A stretch of DNA of 53,966 bases from Pirellulaceae bacterium. Lineage in GTDB: Bacteria > Planctomycetota > Planctomycetia > Pirellulales > Pirellulaceae. Below the pieces are notes generated by a model, which had not been told where the DNA came from, did no database searches, and worked only from the letters and a program-made list of their open reading frames with translations. The stretch spans positions 1 to 53,966 of the forward strand of contig JADYZV010000182.1 in NCBI GenBank assembly GCA_020852965.1. Direction: 5' to 3'. The position numbers were made by a program, and so were the translations under genes. Position 1 is the first letter of the stretch. Each line of letters starts with the position of its first letter. Shown piece after piece: positions 42,938-51,312 of the stretch.

Positions 42938-44641
42938 TTATGTTGGCGCTCCGGGCATTCGCGGTGTGACATTCGCGGTGAAGAAAAGGTAGCGTTCATG
43001 CAACTCTCCAATGAACAGCAAAGTCACCGAAAGGGCAGCCGCCGCAACCACAAACAAGGGATGGTAACGTTCGCTGGCGATCAACGATTCACCTAGCAAC
43101 AACGCAGGTAGGGCGATACCACCCACAATTCCAAAGAAGAATCGCCTCAAAACCAGAAGACTCAATACGCCAACCAAGAGTTGAGCCGAACGTTTGCGGG
43201 CTGTCATTTGCGGATCGCGCAAGTGCAACACAAACAGCAGTTCGCTCATTAGCTTGATCGCTGTCATTGCGATCACCGCGCGGCACAAGACTTGGCCGCT
43301 CGAACGCATCAGTGAGGCGATGGTTTGATGAGCGTCCAAATACGTCGCAACTAGCGAGATCAACAGCGATAGTGGCAACCCGAGGAGTATCGCGGTCGAC
43401 AGGAACTTCGCCGTAGTTGACCCGAGCGTCCACATCGGACGGCGCGTGGCTACGTAAATCATTACCGAGGTCATCACGGCGACCAAACCCAGGGACATCG
43501 CCAAATTACCAAACGCCGATGGCAGCCAGCTTGGCATCGAGAATCCAAATGACGAGTCGAGTTGAAAACTGACTAAGACGGAAGCGGCGACATAGATCGC
43601 AGAGGTTGTCGCGAAGAGCCCAAAACCAAGAATCTCCCGACTAAGCCATGAAGTTCGCAGTCCCAAAATTGCACGAAAAGCATACAGCGGGCGACCCAAG
43701 TGCAACGTACCTGCGGCCAAGCCCAATACGCCAAGCGCGAATGCAGCTCCCAAATGGATCAATCGCGTCACCCCAGAAGCCACGATTGGACTGCCGCTTA
43801 CGGGGGTCAGCATGTGACCGTTCAGCAGCCTTTCTACTACAAACGCCCCTACCGACATTTGTGTTAGCACCAGCATCCACACAAGCGGCAGGTGACCGTG
43901 TTGTGTATGGACACGATAATAGTCGGCCGGCAATAAGTTCTTTGGCAACGATCGCGAAGTTTTATAGGAGGTTGTGGGGTAGGTGAGAGTAGGGTCAGGA
44001 GCACCTGGAAGGAAATTGTGAACCTCGCAGTCCTCTCGTACTTGATCAAGATCGACAATCCGAATTCGTATCGCTTGATTCGGACAAGCCTGCACACATG
44101 CCGGCGCCTCTCCCGCAGTCAATCGTTGGTGGCACATGTCGCACTTGCGTACGATTCCCTTGGCAGGACTGTAAACGGGAACTTCGTAAGGACAGGTCAA
44201 AGTGCAATACTGACAACCGATACATTGATCGTCCAAGTGGCGAACAATACCTGTCACGGGATCTTTCTCGTAAGCCTTTGCTGGACAGCCAGCCAGGCAG
44301 GCTGGTTCGAGGCAATGGTGGCATGCAGTGGTGACGTGCTGAATGATTGGTAGCGATTGCGAACCACCTGCGAGTTGACCCACGGAACGCCATGTTTCCG
44401 TGTCCTCTAATCCATTGAAACTATGGCAAGCTGTGACGCAAGCCTTGCAGCCGGAACACGCATCGAGATCGACTTCAAATGCATACTGCTGAGACTCGTT
44501 GGGTAACGAAATCGGAATAAGATCACGGTAGAGTTTTGTCCCCTCACTCAATTCCCCTATTTCATGTCTACGAGAAAACTCGTCCACGGCCGTAGAAGTT
44601 GGTTGGGCAAAGGGCCCTGTTTCAAGGAGCGAATCGAGCAT
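42938..44641 (-). CDS. DmsB-DmsC-type fusion: four-cluster ferredoxin plus membrane anchor
   Basis: A 567-residue protein. Residues about 55-200 hold four [4Fe-4S] motifs, as in DmsB: C62/65/68/72, C107/110/115/119, C140/143/146/150 and C167/170/182/186. After a linker, residues about 245-555 contain around eight hydrophobic helices resembling DmsC, the quinol-oxidising anchor of DMSO reductase. The two parts are separate genes in the dms operon and are fused here. Next to a cytoplasmic nitrate reductase with no signal, this predicts electron flow from membrane quinol through the clusters to nitrate. It starts about 50 bp after narK and is directly followed by narB. Confidence 0.9.
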   Translation of the reverse strand: MLDSLLETGPFAQPTSTAVDEFSRRHEIGELSEGTKLYRDLIPISLPNESQQYAFEVDLDACSGCKACVTACHSFNGLEDTETWRSVGQLAGGSQSLPIIQHVTTACHHCLEPACLAGCPAKAYEKDPVTGIVRHLDDQCIGCQYCTLTCPYEVPVYSPAKGIVRKCDMCHQRLTAGEAPACVQACPNQAIRIRIVDLDQVREDCEVHNFLPGAPDPTLTYPTTSYKTSRSLPKNLLPADYYRVHTQHGHLPLVWMLVLTQMSVGAFVVERLLNGHMLTPVSGSPIVASGVTRLIHLGAAFALGVLGLAAGTLHLGRPLYAFRAILGLRTSWLSREILGFGLFATTSAIYVAASVLVSFQLDSSFGFSMPSWLPSAFGNLAMSLGLVAVMTSVMIYVATRRPMWTLGSTTAKFLSTAILLGLPLSLLISLVATYLDAHQTIASLMRSSGQVLCRAVIAMTAIKLMSELLFVLHLRDPQMTARKRSAQLLVGVLSLLVLRRFFFGIVGGIALPALLLGESLIASERYHPLFVVAAAALSVTLLFIGELHERYLFFTANVTPRMPGAPT

Positions 44642-44692
44642 TCTCTGGGTGCTTTTTTGGGTTAGTGGAGAATCGCAATCGTGGTCGGAAGA

Positions 44693-46099
44693 TTAAGCAG
44701 GCTGCAAATCCACAGCTGGTTCCGTTTCGAGCGCCGGAGCGTCATCGCCTCGACGCTGACGCGCCAGCGCAGTAGCCAAATCGCGTCTGGCCACAGATTC
44801 CGCCTCACTGGAAAACGTTACGCCAAAAGCGCAAAACGAGACGAGAGTCACTAAGCCTCCAAGAAGTAGCAAGCCAGTGGACCAAGGAAGCGCCCCTTTG
44901 AATAGAAAACCTGCGAGCACGGCTCCCACGTTCCCGCCCGCGCCGACAATTCCCGATACACTGCCAATCGCCTGCTTGTTCACGAAAGGCACCACAGAAA
45001 ACGTGGCACCTTCAGACATTTGCACCATCAGGCTGAAGACCAGTAATGCGGGAATGGCTAGAATTAATGTCGTCATCTGAGAAAAGAGCATCAACGCAAT
45101 GCCTTCAAAAAACAGGACCATGAACAACAGCATCACTCGCCCTTTTAGTCCCCAGCGCAACCCGAAATAGTCTCCAGAGACCCCTCCCAAGGTGCGCGCA
45201 AACAGATTGGTCATTCCAAAAAGCCCCGCAATAAGCCCGGCAGTTTTCATGGCATCCATAGAATCAAGCGATCGAAAATAGTCAAAATTGTCGATGAAAT
45301 AGAGCGCTGCGACGTTGTTTACCGTCAGTTCTATTCCAAAGCAGGCACCATAGACCGCAAACAACGCCCACACACGATGGTCCACGAGCGCAACCCAGAA
45401 CTTTTGCCGAACCACTCCGCTTTGCAACGGCTCCGAGTGTTTCTTCCGTTGGTGGTAATTGCCGTTCGGCGCGTCTTGGGTCAGAAAGTAATAGGCAACG
45501 CCGGTCATAAAACAAACCAACCCCGCCGCAACCATGGCGATTCGCCAACTTGCCCCGGCAGAGAAGCCAACCGTCGTAAACAGAAATCCGAACAAGAGAG
45601 GCATGACCCATTGTGTCACTCCCCCTCCTAGATTTCCCCAGCCTGCACTGGTCGCATTGGCAGTGCCGACAATGTTCGGCGCAAACATCAGGGAAGTGTG
45701 GACCTGCGTGACAACAAATGATGCTCCGATGATACCGATCAGGAGTCGGAAGAATATGAAGGACTGCGCGTCGTACGATAATCCGATACAGATGACAGGA
45801 ATCGAACCAACGATCAATAGCCACGTATAGGTAATTCGTGGCCCCCATCGATCGCAGATCCAACCAACACATAGTCGCGCGAGGATTGTAATTGAAACCG
45901 AAGCGATGATGCTCCAGGCGATCTGCTCTTTGGTCAAATGGAATTCATCGCGCACCACTGCCATCAGTGGGGCGATCCCAAACCAAGCAAAGAAGCATAG
46001 AAAGAACGCAAACCAAGACATGTGGAATGCACGGATTTGTGGTTTGGAGAATTTGAAGAAATCCTTCCATAACGTTGTCGATTTCTGCAATTCTTCCAT
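44693..46099 (-). CDS. narK: Nitrate/nitrite transporter, NarK/NasA MFS type
   Basis: A 468-residue major facilitator with about 12 membrane segments, from the ATG at 46099 with GAGGA about 8 bp upstream. The first nitrate signature is AGWGNLGGGVTQWVMPLLFG. The preceding FRLLIGIIGASFVVTQVHTS includes the substrate-binding arginine. The second signature is VSGIVGAGGNVGAVLAGFLF. RLCVGWICDRWGPR matches the MFS loop 2-3 motif. It imports nitrate for the reductases encoded around it, and may also export nitrite. It sits between the flavoprotein gene (separated by an R3 repeat) and the DmsB-DmsC fusion gene. Confidence 0.95.
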   Translation of the reverse strand: MEELQKSTTLWKDFFKFSKPQIRAFHMSWFAFFLCFFAWFGIAPLMAVVRDEFHLTKEQIAWSIIASVSITILARLCVGWICDRWGPRITYTWLLIVGSIPVICIGLSYDAQSFIFFRLLIGIIGASFVVTQVHTSLMFAPNIVGTANATSAGWGNLGGGVTQWVMPLLFGFLFTTVGFSAGASWRIAMVAAGLVCFMTGVAYYFLTQDAPNGNYHQRKKHSEPLQSGVVRQKFWVALVDHRVWALFAVYGACFGIELTVNNVAALYFIDNFDYFRSLDSMDAMKTAGLIAGLFGMTNLFARTLGGVSGDYFGLRWGLKGRVMLLFMVLFFEGIALMLFSQMTTLILAIPALLVFSLMVQMSEGATFSVVPFVNKQAIGSVSGIVGAGGNVGAVLAGFLFKGALPWSTGLLLLGGLVTLVSFCAFGVTFSSEAESVARRDLATALARQRRGDDAPALETEPAVDLQPA

Positions 46100-46130
46100 G
46101 TGGTTTCCTCTTCGATGCGTCGACACTCAA

Positions 46131-46194
46131 ACTCAAAACTTTGTAGCCACCGTCGCCAGACGGTCGATTTCTGCGGTCTGGCGACCGCAGCTAC
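46131..46194. repeat. R3 repeat copy inside the nitrate operon
   Basis: ACTCAAAACT is followed by GTAGCCACCGTCGCCAGACG, TTCTGC and GCGGTCTGGCGACCGCAGC. It matches the copies at 14579-14625 and 22331. Two alternative hairpins are possible: CCGTC-GCCA-GACGG alone, or pairing of the whole left half with the right half (about 14 of 18 positions). It fills the gap just after the flavoprotein stop codon (46195) and before narK. Confidence 0.85.
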
Positions 46195-47976
46195 CTAGTA
46201 CACGTCTCGCTGATATCGGCCTGACTTCGACATGTCGCGGACGTATTGGGCTGCAGCTTCATGAGATAAACCACTCGCGCAGTGAATGACTTCGTGCAAA
46301 GCGCGATCAATGTCACCCGCCATTTTGGTGGCGTCACCACATACGTAGAAGTGCGCGCCGCGTTCGAGCCACTGCCAAACCGCTTCGGAGTCTTGCAGCA
46401 AGCGATGCTGCACGTAAATGCGTTCGTCTTGATCACGAGAGAAAGCTGTGCTCAGTCGCGTTAGCACACCCGACTGCTGCATCTCTTGCAATTCATCGTG
46501 AAGTAAGAAGTCCGTTGCCTGGTGCTGATCACCAAAGAACAGCCAGTTGTCCCCAGTTGCCTGAGTTTGACGGCGTTCGTGCAAAAATGCACGAAAAGGA
46601 GCAATGCCGGTTCCTGGGCCAATCATGATGATTGGAGTATCAGGATCCGCTGGCAGACCGAAGTGATGACAGGGTTGCACGAATACCGGAACCGGTTCGT
46701 AACCCAACATGCGATTGGCCAAGAATGTTGATGCGATTCCGTTACGCTGCTGACCGTCGAGTACGTAGCGAACGACGCCAACAATTAAGTCGACTCGGTT
46801 GGGATCCACCAACGGGGATGATGCGATCGAGTATAGCCGTGGCTTGAGCGTGTCGAGCGTTCGGACCAATTCCTCGCCGGTAATAGGAATAGAACGGAAG
46901 CGAGCGATGACATCGATAACTCGAGGCTCCTTCACTAGACCTTCGACTGGTTGATCTTCCATGCACTGCTGAAGCAGTTTGCGATCTTGCCTATCATCAG
47001 CTTTGTTCAGCAAGCACTGCCATAATTCGTCAGAAGCCGTCTTGATGTCGCAATTCTCGGCTAGTGCGCCACGCAACGTGGTGCTGAACCCGTCGGGTGT
47101 GCGAACGGCTTGAGAACCATCGGCACCGATGAAACGCAAAATGGATTCAACCTGCTCTTTGCTATTCTTGGGAAAGACTCCCAGTGCGTCGCCGACTTTG
47201 TACTGCAACTCGCTGCCGGCCAACGATAGTGAAATGAGCCTGACGTCTTTACTAGACGCTTTTCCTGACAGGTTTTGAACGTGAGTCGCGGGCGCGGAGA
47301 ATGGATTCTGACGACTGTAGGCCAGCCGTGATGTGGACGTCGTGGCGCTGGTGTTTTCAGCCGTCGTTGGAAATGGGGCAGGGGCAGGGGAGGCATAATC
47401 GCCGGCAAGTTTCGCCGCCGTGATTCCGGCTGGTGGCATGGCCCGCGAGGGGAGTTCGGCCCCGAGTCTTGCCAGCAACCGTGATGTCTTCTTCCCGCCG
47501 GGCGCGCATTTTTTCAAGTCGGACTCCTCGCCAGTCTCAATCGCTTTAGCGTAAGTTCGGCAGAGGTATCCGCATTGTCCGCAGTTAAGCTGAGCCATGG
47601 CAGCCATCAGTCGTAGATCGAGAGGCTTGCCCTCGGCCAACTTCATGCGTTCATCAAGTGAAATCTCCGGATTGTGCCAGGCGTACTGAGTAACATCGTC
47701 TGACTCAACATCACGCCATGACGCCACGAACTGCTCGGTAGCCGTCAAAGAATTCGCAGTTTGGATTACGGCAGAGGCCGTAGGGGTGGCAGCCGAATTG
47801 GTGCCCACGTTGTGCATGGCGAGAGAACTGCTGGTGCTGTCCTGCTCGCTGGGAAGTGCCGCGACAGGAACTCGGCTTGTGGATACCAATCCGGCGAAAA
47901 AACCGTTCAGCCATGCTCGCTGCCTCGGAGTAAACGGGGCAGATTCGGGTAGGTTGGGTACGCTGATTGTGCTCAT
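46195..47976 (-). CDS. CysJ-like NADPH reductase with an Fe-S domain instead of flavodoxin
   Basis: A 593-residue protein. Its C-terminal half is the FAD/NADPH reductase of sulfite reductase alpha: FAD motif RLYSIASS (380-387), NADPH motif GPGTGIAPFR (453-462), VCGDATKMAGDI, and the CysJ-like ending RYQRDVY. CysJ has a flavodoxin (FMN) domain at its N-terminus; here there is none. Instead C132, C135, C139 and C157 (NCGQCGYLCR and KCAPGG) form an Fe-S domain of the RnfB type. The first 30 residues carry FTPRQRAWLNGFFAGL, similar to the start of the NirA protein. It should pass electrons from NADPH through FAD and the cluster to the neighbouring nitrite reductase. Confidence 0.88.
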   Translation of the reverse strand: MSTISVPNLPESAPFTPRQRAWLNGFFAGLVSTSRVPVAALPSEQDSTSSSLAMHNVGTNSAATPTASAVIQTANSLTATEQFVASWRDVESDDVTQYAWHNPEISLDERMKLAEGKPLDLRLMAAMAQLNCGQCGYLCRTYAKAIETGEESDLKKCAPGGKKTSRLLARLGAELPSRAMPPAGITAAKLAGDYASPAPAPFPTTAENTSATTSTSRLAYSRQNPFSAPATHVQNLSGKASSKDVRLISLSLAGSELQYKVGDALGVFPKNSKEQVESILRFIGADGSQAVRTPDGFSTTLRGALAENCDIKTASDELWQCLLNKADDRQDRKLLQQCMEDQPVEGLVKEPRVIDVIARFRSIPITGEELVRTLDTLKPRLYSIASSPLVDPNRVDLIVGVVRYVLDGQQRNGIASTFLANRMLGYEPVPVFVQPCHHFGLPADPDTPIIMIGPGTGIAPFRAFLHERRQTQATGDNWLFFGDQHQATDFLLHDELQEMQQSGVLTRLSTAFSRDQDERIYVQHRLLQDSEAVWQWLERGAHFYVCGDATKMAGDIDRALHEVIHCASGLSHEAAAQYVRDMSKSGRYQRDVY

Positions 47977-48048
47977 AATTCAAGTCGATCTATACAAGGA
48001 CTTCTAGAAAGTTGCTTGGAGCGTGGTAAACAGGCTCGACCAGTGGCA

Positions 48049-49911
48049 TCAGGGTGCGCCCGCCGGCTCAGCCAGACCGAGTAACTCGCGCAGTTCGTGC
48101 ACTTCGAACCGACGGGTGAACTCCACGAACGATTCCCCTTCGCCTCGGTGCTGCATGTAGCCAGCGAGCACTTGCTCGACGACTTGTGGTACTTCCGATG
48201 CGGGTAGTTCATGCAGCAGTTCACGTCCGATACCCTGCCGATGCCCGAATCCACCGCCGACAATTAGATGGTAACCCTCAACCTCTTGCGTCTCGTCGAG
48301 CTCTTCATGGGACTCGCCGCGAGTGACGACGGCACTGGTTCCTTGGATCTGCACCAGCGGCACTTCGACTTTGGCAGCGATCAAACCGATATCACCGATG
48401 TAGTGCTGGGCGCAGGAATGATGGCAGCCTGTGACATGGATATTCACCGGCTGATCCAATTCAACCCGTTGCTCAACTCGCTCAGCAATTTGCAGCGCAT
48501 GTCGCTTCGTATCAGACGCAGCAAACTTGCACCCGCTATTGCCGGTACACGCAACCAAGCCTGCCCGTACGGGGTGCGGATTCGATGACAATCCAGCATC
48601 CTGCAGTTCCTTTTTCACTAGTTCGATGTCGCTGCGATCCATACTGGGAATGATTACGTTTTGCCAACAAGTGAGTCGCAGTTGTCCGTCGCCATATCGA
48701 TTTGCTAGATGAGCAATAAACCGCATATCTGCCGAGGACATATAGCCCACGGGTGTTGCGATGCCGACATAACATTTGTCTGCGCCATAGTTGCGAAAGC
48801 CTATATGGCTGGCAGGGATCGGGGCGGGGGGAAGCTCACATTGCACCAATGGAAAGATCACCGGCTCAAAGGGTAGCTCTTCGCGCACGGCCTGAAGGAA
48901 CCTGGCCACTCCCCAATCGTCTATCAGGTACTTCAATCGAGCCTTCCGCCGATCGGTACGGTTGCCATACCGGATAAAAACTCGGATGATGGCTGCAGCA
49001 GTTTGAACACATTGATGCGGCTCGACGACCCAGCCGCAATCACTGGCGAATTGTTTGTGGCCAGTGATCCCTGCAAGTTGGATTCGAAAATAGGTTCCCG
49101 CTGCTACATCTTCTGTGGCTCGCTGGTCGCTTACGCGAACGACTCGAAAACCGATGTCATTTGTGTCCGCTAGAGTCGTGATTATCCCACCGCCATCAAA
49201 TGCGATGTTGAACTTGCGCGGCAAGTGATACATCTCTCGATGGTTCGAAATGTACTGCTGCATCTGCTTGGCCAACGGTAGCGTGTTGTACCATTCCTGC
49301 TCATCGAATCCTGCCGTTGGCGATGCGGTGATATTGCGAATGTTGTCTGCTCCCGATCCTCGGGTTAACACACCCAAATCGGTCAATCGAGACAGAACCT
49401 CCGGCGGTTTAGATACTGGAATTTCACGTAGTTGCAGATTGGCTCGAGTCGTCACATGGGCGTATCCCCCAGCGCATTCATCCGCAATGTTTGCGATACC
49501 TGCAAGTTGGTGGCTGGTGATGCTTCCGCCGGCGAAACGCAAGCGGCACATGTAGCTATTCTGAGCAGGCGCGACATAAAAGATGCCAAAGGTCTTCGCA
49601 AGAAACACGTCGACTCCGCTTGGGAACTTCTCTGCCTTCGCTCGTGCTTCGAGCTCGTCCCAGCGATCCAGTGGATGCTTTTCGCCCTTGGCCAATTCTT
49701 CGTTGACTAGCTTGCCACCGCGAGAAACCGTCTCCTGTTGCGCTTCCATCAGCAATCGATCAGGGCCAACAACGGTGGCTTGGCTCAGCGTTGGCGAAGC
49801 AGTATGCACGGGTTCTCTTGCCTTTTCGTTCGATGCAAACAATCCAGAACCCGTTGCGAATCCAGCCAAGTACTCCTTTTGCTCTTCAGTGAAAATGTCT
49901 GAGTGGTTCAA
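48049..49911 (-). CDS. nirA: Siroheme nitrite (or sulfite) reductase, NirA type
   Basis: A 620-residue enzyme performing the six-electron reduction of nitrite to ammonium. Siroheme/[4Fe-4S] ligands are C455, C461, C496 and C500 (CTGNSGC and GCHHSC). Two ferredoxin-like half-repeats are visible: YMCRLRFAGGSIT with AHVTTRANLQLR, and CYVGIATPVGYMS with RLTCWQNVIIP. The start is a TTG at 49911 with AAGG 9-10 bases upstream, since no ATG lies near and the motif FTEEQKEYLAGF begins at residue 7. Plant and cyanobacterial NirA takes electrons from ferredoxin; here a dedicated flavoprotein is encoded downstream. Context (nitrate genes) favours nitrite over sulfite as substrate. First gene of the cluster. 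Confidence 0.92.
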   Translation of the reverse strand: MNHSDIFTEEQKEYLAGFATGSGLFASNEKAREPVHTASPTLSQATVVGPDRLLMEAQQETVSRGGKLVNEELAKGEKHPLDRWDELEARAKAEKFPSGVDVFLAKTFGIFYVAPAQNSYMCRLRFAGGSITSHQLAGIANIADECAGGYAHVTTRANLQLREIPVSKPPEVLSRLTDLGVLTRGSGADNIRNITASPTAGFDEQEWYNTLPLAKQMQQYISNHREMYHLPRKFNIAFDGGGIITTLADTNDIGFRVVRVSDQRATEDVAAGTYFRIQLAGITGHKQFASDCGWVVEPHQCVQTAAAIIRVFIRYGNRTDRRKARLKYLIDDWGVARFLQAVREELPFEPVIFPLVQCELPPAPIPASHIGFRNYGADKCYVGIATPVGYMSSADMRFIAHLANRYGDGQLRLTCWQNVIIPSMDRSDIELVKKELQDAGLSSNPHPVRAGLVACTGNSGCKFAASDTKRHALQIAERVEQRVELDQPVNIHVTGCHHSCAQHYIGDIGLIAAKVEVPLVQIQGTSAVVTRGESHEELDETQEVEGYHLIVGGGFGHRQGIGRELLHELPASEVPQVVEQVLAGYMQHRGEGESFVEFTRRFEVHELRELLGLAEPAGAP

Positions 49912-50327
49912 AGTGCGTAGCCTTAAGTGGGCGAGTTTGCGTCTTTTCTTACTGGGTCGACCCGCTAGAACTTCGCAACAAACGTACCAACTCGGAACAG
50001 GTATTCTGATGTTGAGCGAACGGTGAATTACTGCAGCTTATCCCAGTTGCGGCAATGCCGATCCGCTGCGCTTAGTCACCCCGTCTGTGAGACTTTCGCT
50101 TCCCGTCCTTGATAGCGTGTTTTATGCGCTTTGGGAGAATATTTTGCGCGCGTGCAGCCGGTAGTGAGCTCAGAAATGGCGCATGTGATTGCGTTGCGAG
50201 CACAGGAGTGCCTAGAAAATAGGCATCGGCTGAGAGATCGGGCTACGCGGAACCTTGGGCCAGTGCTGGGACTTGTCGCAGCTTTGGTCTGGGGAAAGGT
50301 TGGCAGCAGATGGAATTAAACGCTGCC

Positions 50328-50419
50328 CAGCGACTTAGTGAAAAAGCTGGATTCGGTTGCTTGCAGACGGGACAGCAGGTGCGCTAAGCTCGGCTGCAGC
50401 GACTTAGTGAAAAAGCTGG
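50328..50419. repeat. Direct repeat pair upstream of the nitrate cluster
   Basis: CAGCGACTTAGTGAAAAAGC plus TGG occurs identically at 50328-50350 and 50397-50419 (69-bp period). Each copy is followed by ATTCG-TTGCTT-GCAG with single-base differences. The repeats lie about 420-510 bp upstream of nirA. The AAAAAGCTGGATTCG part resembles the lead of R1 (AAAAACTGATTCACC). Confidence 0.85.
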
Positions 50420-50480
50420 AATTCGTTTGCTTTGCAGCGTAGCTTCGCACTGGTAGTTAGTGTGCTACGGTCTGTGGCGA

Positions 50481-50511
50481 GGGCCAAAGCGGTGATGAAT
50501 CCCCGCACTGG
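50481..50511. repeat. R4 repeat copy
   Basis: GGGCCAAAGCGGTGATGAAT continuing into CCCCGCACTGG matches the R4 pair at 40444-40650. It ends 14 bp beyond the gatC stop codon (50525), on its 3' side. R4 copies thus stand at both outer borders of the nitrate cluster. Confidence 0.8.
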
Positions 50512-50524
50512 TATGATATCCCGT

Positions 50525-50812
50525 TTAGCGCGTCATGACGGCGGGGACCAAGAAGAATTCGTCGTCGTGGCTCGGAGAATTGGCCAAGGCTTGCTCGCGA
50601 GACAAGCCGGGCTGTCGCTGGTCGGTGCGGAGGACCGAATGGACGTCGAGCGGATGTGCCATGGGCTCGACGCCAGTAGTGTCGACAGCGCTCAATTGCT
50701 CGACAAAGCTAACGATCTTGCCAAGCTGCTCGGTAAATTGAACCAGTTCGGCTTCGGAGAATTCGAGCCGCGCCAGCGTAGCTACTTTTCGGATTTCGTC
50801 AGTCGTGAGCAT
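50525..50812 (-). CDS. gatC: Asp-tRNA(Asn)/Glu-tRNA(Gln) amidotransferase subunit C
   Basis: A 95-residue protein from the ATG at 50812, the usual GatC length. The longer frame starts with TTG and adds non-conserved residues. Landmarks are LTTDEIRKVATLARLEFSE, FVEQLSAVDTTGVEPMAHP, LRTDQRQPGLSREQALANSP and the ending EFFLVPAVM. GatC stabilises the GatA amidase in the GatCAB complex that converts mischarged Glu-tRNA(Gln) or Asp-tRNA(Asn). gatA and gatB are not in the window. It lies 66 bp downstream of rpmB on the same strand. Confidence 0.96.
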   Translation of the reverse strand: MLTTDEIRKVATLARLEFSEAELVQFTEQLGKIVSFVEQLSAVDTTGVEPMAHPLDVHSVLRTDQRQPGLSREQALANSPSHDDEFFLVPAVMTR

Positions 50813-50844
50813 CCGCGCATTGTATCCGATGGGATGAGCCAAGC

Positions 50845-50866
50845 GGGCAGCCGAATCGGGCTGCCC
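50845..50866. terminator. Hairpin between rpmB and gatC
   Basis: GGGCAGCC at 50845-50852 and GGCTGCCC at 50859-50866 form a perfect 8-bp GC-rich stem with a 6-base loop. No T-run follows on the minus strand, so it may attenuate rather than end transcription from rpmB. Confidence 0.45.
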
Positions 50867-50878
50867 CGACGGGGGTAA

Positions 50879-51148
50879 CTACGACTTGGTGGTCGGCAGG
50901 GCAAACGGCTTTTGCTTGACCACTTTGCGAATCACGCCGCTACGAATGCACTGCGTGCAGACCTTCAGTCGTTTGTGTTCGCCGCTGGGGAGTTCGACTT
51001 TGACGTTTTGCAGATTCGGCTTGAATTTGCGACGCGTGATACCGGTTACCTTGGTACCTACGCCTCCCAAATACTTGGCTTTACCACGAATTTCTACGCT
51101 GTTTCCAACCGAAGCTTGTTTGCCACACACGGCGCATTCACGGGCCAT
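50879..51148 (-). CDS. rpmB: 50S ribosomal protein L28
   Basis: An 89-residue ribosomal protein of the large subunit. It shows the L28 pattern: an N-terminal zinc-type CAVC, GITRRKFKPNLQNVKVEL in the middle, and a second pair in KVCTQCIRSGVIRKV. With both CxxC pairs present it is the zinc-binding form. The C-terminal tail is slightly longer than in E. coli L28. The gene is divergent from the NUDIX gene with about 165 bp between them, where its promoter must lie. Confidence 0.97.
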   Translation of the reverse strand: MARECAVCGKQASVGNSVEIRGKAKYLGGVGTKVTGITRRKFKPNLQNVKVELPSGEHKRLKVCTQCIRSGVIRKVVKQKPFALPTTKS

Positions 51149-51312
51149 AATTGGCTCCCTACAGTAATTTTCTTATATTTATCTGCTGCAGAACGCCCGA
51201 TAGCGATCCATGGCAAGCACAGACGACAATAATAAAGCGACGAACCTTCTCGAACATCGAATCGAGGATTGTAGCGAGATTTGCCAACGACACAACTGCA
51301 AAGATACTCTGT

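Larger units (their letters stand above)
49912..50524. other. 613-bp non-coding region upstream of the nitrate cluster
   Basis: It separates the first nitrate gene (minus strand, start 49911) from the 3' end of gatC (50525). The minus-strand promoter of the cluster should lie here. It holds the direct repeats at 50328 and 50397 and an R4 copy at 50481. A 62-codon open frame at 50131 has no ribosome site or family resemblance and is not accepted. No clear sigma-54 or sigma-70 promoter was found. Confidence 0.6.

Noticed and set aside
50177-50192. Possible sigma-54 promoter TGGCGC-N6-TTGC
   Set aside because: The GG to GC distance is one base too long and the orientation is away from the nitrate genes.
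50131-50319. 62-codon open frame upstream of nirA
   Set aside because: No ribosome site, no recognisable domain and atypical composition in a gap that should be regulatory.
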